Assembly (NCBI GenBank): GCA_035910535.1
Contig: JAMHXF010000083.1
Location: 62,001 to 126,000, forward strand
Direction: 5' to 3'
DNA length: 64,000 nucleotides
Source: Archangium_A sp035910535
GTDB lineage: Bacteria > Myxococcota > Myxococcia > Myxococcales > Myxococcaceae
Shown here: positions 62,180 through 64,000 of the stretch, piece by piece
Layout of the letters: each line of letters opens with the position of its first letter
How positions within the stretch are numbered: position 1 is the stretch's first letter
Notes under the pieces: model-generated
Databases searched by the model: none
Seen by the model: only the letters and a program-made list of their open reading frames with translations
What the model was told of the DNA's origin: nothing
Made by a program: the position numbers and the translations under genes

Positions 62180-62722
62180 CACTCGGCAGATGATCAGACG
62201 CTGGTCGATGCTCTGGTCCGCGGCGAAGAGTCCGCGTTGGGAGAGCTGTATTCGCGCTTCGCTCCCCGTGCGTTCGGGGTCGCGCGCCGCGTGCTGCGCA
62301 GTGACGCTGAGGCCGAAGAGGTCGTGCAGGAGAGCTTCCTCGAGGTGTGGCGTACGGCCACGCGCTACGACCCGCGCCGCGCCGCGCCCGAGCGGTGGAT
62401 TCTCACCATTGTGCGCACGCGCGCCATCGACCGCCTCCGCCAGCACGGCGCTCGGCAGCGCATGAGCGAGAGCATCTCGCGTGAACCTTCACCTCCGCCC
62501 GCGTCGTCGGCCGACGCGCGCGTGTCGGAGGCGCGTGAAGCCAGACGGCTGCGTGAAGCGTTGGCGCAGCTGCCCGCAGCGCAACGTGAGGTGCTCGAGC
62601 AGGCCTACGACCAGGGCCTCACGCAGAGCGAAATCGCCTCGGCGACGGGCACTCCGCTGGGCACCGTGAAGACGCGCATGCGCATCGGCATGTTGAAGCT
62701 CGCGGAGCTGCTAGAGCACTGA
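62177..62722 (+). CDS. ECF sigma factor of the RpoE/ChrR type, CTG start
   Basis: A 181-aa sigma factor. The first ~20 residues (HSADDQTLVDALVRGEESALGELYSRFAPRAFGVARRVL) match sigma region 2 of ECF11 and only read from a CTG at 62177. Region 2.3/2.4 is AEAEEVVQESFLEVWR.....RWILTIVRTRAIDRLR (~38-70). Region 4 is LAQLPAAQREVLEQAYDQGLTQSEIASATGTPLGTVKTRMRIGMLKL (~125-172). The next candidate start, TTG 62237, would remove 20 conserved residues. With the ChrR-type gene just upstream this is a two-gene oxidative stress (singlet oxygen) switch, with the anti-sigma encoded first. The stop precedes thiD by 3 bp. Confidence 0.85.
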   Translation: MHSADDQTLVDALVRGEESALGELYSRFAPRAFGVARRVLRSDAEAEEVVQESFLEVWRTATRYDPRRAAPERWILTIVRTRAIDRLRQHGARQRMSESISREPSPPPASSADARVSEAREARRLREALAQLPAAQREVLEQAYDQGLTQSEIASATGTPLGTVKTRMRIGMLKLAELLEH

Positions 62723-62725
62723 GCC

Positions 62726-63496
62726 GTGTCGACGGCGCTCACGATTGCGGGCAGTGACCCTTCGGGCGGTGCAGGCCTGCAGGCCGACCTGAAGACGTTC
62801 CACCAACACGGCGTGTACGGCATGGCCGTGGTGACGCTGCTGACCGTGCAGAACACGAGGTCAGTCACGCGCGTCGAGGTGATGGACGCCACGCTCGTGC
62901 GCCAACAGGTCGAGGCGGTGCTCGGCGACATTCTTCCCGGCGCGGTGAAGACGGGCGCGCTGGGCAACGCGGCGGTCATCAACACCGTGGCTGCGTTGAA
63001 GCTCACGATGCCGCTGGTCGTCGACCCGGTGATGATCAGCAAGCACGGCCACGCCCTGCTGGCTGATGAAGCGCGCGTCGCGTTGTCGACGAAGCTGCTG
63101 CCGGTGACGACCTTGCTGACGCCGAATACGCAAGAAGCCGCGGCGCTGCTCGGCTCGCCCATCGAGACGTTGGCGCAGGCTGAAGCGGCCGCTCGAACCC
63201 TCGGCGCACGCGGGCCGAAGGCCGTGCTGGTGAAGGGCGGTCACCTCAGTGGCCCCGAAGCCATCGACGTGCTCTTTCACGCCGGCGTGGTGACGCACTT
63301 CCGCGCGCCACGAATCGATACGAAGCACACGCACGGCACCGGCTGCACCTACTCGGCGGCCATCACCGCGCGCTTGGCGAGGGGCGAGACGCTCGTCGAC
63401 GCGATTGCCGGCGCGAAGCAGTGGCTCACCGAAGCGCTGCGCACCGCGCCGGGGCTGGGCGGCGGCATCGGGCCGGTGAATCACTTCGCGAAGTAG
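62726..63496 (+). CDS. thiD: Hydroxymethylpyrimidine/phosphomethylpyrimidine kinase
   Basis: A 256-aa ribokinase-fold enzyme that phosphorylates HMP and HMP-P for thiamine synthesis. Motifs: AGSDPSGGAGLQADLKTF (~8-25), VYGMAVVTLLTVQNT, VKTGALG, VVDPVMISKHGHALL (~98-112), LLTPNTQEA, VLVKGGH and the anion-hole segment HTHGTGCTYSAAIT (~203-216). Length normal. It starts with GTG 3 bp after the sigma stop, so it may be read through from the ECF unit. No TPP riboswitch was seen upstream, as the operon start is the ChrR promoter. Confidence 0.95.
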   Translation: MSTALTIAGSDPSGGAGLQADLKTFHQHGVYGMAVVTLLTVQNTRSVTRVEVMDATLVRQQVEAVLGDILPGAVKTGALGNAAVINTVAALKLTMPLVVDPVMISKHGHALLADEARVALSTKLLPVTTLLTPNTQEAAALLGSPIETLAQAEAAARTLGARGPKAVLVKGGHLSGPEAIDVLFHAGVVTHFRAPRIDTKHTHGTGCTYSAAITARLARGETLVDAIAGAKQWLTEALRTAPGLGGGIGPVNHFAK

Positions 63497-63533
63497 GTTT
63501 GCGAGGCGCGCGCGTCGTGTTCGTCTCGCGCCC

Positions 63534-64000
63534 GTGACTGTCGACCAACGCAAGCACGCGCGCATCGAGTCGAGCCTCGTCTGCAGCATGGCGACCGCGA
63601 CCGGCGTCTTCGACGGCGTGGTGACCAACCTGTCGAAGGGCGGCGCGGCCATCATCGCGGGGCTGAACGCCGCCGAGCCCGACGACACCGTCACCTTGAT
63701 GCTCGAGCGCGAAGAGGGCCTGGTGACGCTCTCGTTGACGGGCACCATCGCGCGCAAAGAAGAGCACGACGGGCGCGCGCGCTACGGCGTCGAGTTCAAT
63801 CCGCTCCCGCCTGAAGAAGAAGCGCAGCTGCGGCTGTTGTTGCAGTTGTTGCTCGCGAGGGCGGGGCCGGGGCGTCGCGCGCACCCGCGCGTGGCCACCC
63901 GGGTCGAGGTTGTCTGTCGCACCGAAGACATCTTTCGCGGCTGGCTCAGCGACCTGTCGAAGGGCGGCCTCGCCATCAACAGCGTGCGCGACGCGGCGCT
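63534..64000 (+). CDS. Tandem PilZ-domain protein, truncated by window edge
   Basis: The reading frame starts at GTG 63534 (VTVDQRKHARIES) and is open to the end of the window (155 codons). Two PilZ-like halves are visible. The first has QRKHARIE (the R...R region), DGVVTNLSKGGAAI and a strand ending RYGVEFNPLP. The second begins RRAHPRVATRVEVVC and DIFRGWLSDLSKGGLAIN. PilZ domains often bind cyclic-di-GMP via RxxxR and D/NxSxxG; here RKHAR and NLSKGG, RRAHPR and DLSKGG fit. The C-terminus is missing. Role: c-di-GMP-responsive regulator of motility or surface properties, by family. Confidence 0.85.
   Translation, partial: MTVDQRKHARIESSLVCSMATATGVFDGVVTNLSKGGAAIIAGLNAAEPDDTVTLMLEREEGLVTLSLTGTIARKEEHDGRARYGVEFNPLPPEEEAQLRLLLQLLLARAGPGRRAHPRVATRVEVVCRTEDIFRGWLSDLSKGGLAINSVRDAA

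Noticed and set aside
62237..62722. TTG start for the ECF sigma factor
   Set aside because: It would truncate region 2, which continues in frame up to the CTG.

Overview
The window looks like chromosomal DNA of a myxobacterium (Myxococcota, most likely the Cystobacterineae). It is GC-rich, with strong third-position G/C bias that produces long shadow ORFs on the opposite strand. It carries two copies of the Myxococcales-restricted DUF2378/TIGR02265 family, MYXO-CTERM-type C-terminal tags, an RpoE1-like ECF sigma factor, a Ser/Thr protein kinase, hybrid histidine kinases, tandem PilZ domains and an unusual number of lipoproteins. The genus cannot be fixed from the sequence alone. No tRNA, rRNA, CRISPR array, integrase or complete transposon was seen.

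Layout. 1-9990 holds housekeeping and DNA-handling genes: a DUF2378 fragment, a DinG-type Fe-S helicase, a TSP3/ricin-type lipoprotein, RNase HI, a LysR regulator divergent from an NAD(P)-binding dehydrogenase, a 5'-3' exonuclease/TPR pair, and mreB. 9991-13129 holds a 90-bp palindromic tandem repeat, a membrane acyltransferase, an RsbX-like phosphatase and about 950 bp of decayed coding DNA (HATPase-like and STAS-like relics). 13130-19462 is a signalling block: a Ser/Thr kinase, then three translationally coupled two-component proteins. 19552-24457 holds surface lipoproteins, including a long BIG2-type Ig array, and an unknown protein. 24458-25098 is repeat-rich. 25068-27899 encodes the most unusual protein here: a two-module Clp-type AAA+ ATPase fused to a release-factor-2-like domain that lacks both the GGQ and SPF motifs.

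27965-33698 holds a 2OG oxygenase, a DUF6438 lipoprotein, the RpoE1-like sigma factor with a zinc-ligand-less anti-sigma factor and a periplasmic protein, then outer-membrane beta-barrel proteins. 33941-36515 holds two membrane fatty-acid desaturases and a membrane protein. 36517-41105 is a tandem pair of PDZ-tailed lipoproteins whose last 80 bp are nearly identical. 41123-51103 holds the second DUF2378 gene coupled to an FAD oxidase, several Cys-rich or repeat lipoproteins, a DUF2804 protein and propeller lipoproteins. 51116-54698 is probably surface-polysaccharide related (GT87-like transferase and two methyltransferases). 54747-60035 holds an aminotransferase, a secreted trypsin-like protease with a MYXO-CTERM tag and two secreted proteins.

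60059-62722 is a likely singlet-oxygen/oxidative response unit. A ChrR-type anti-sigma factor with all expected metal ligands precedes its ECF sigma factor, which appears to use a CTG start coupled to the ChrR stop. A conserved Rossmann-like protein is divergent from it. The window ends with thiD and a truncated double-PilZ gene.
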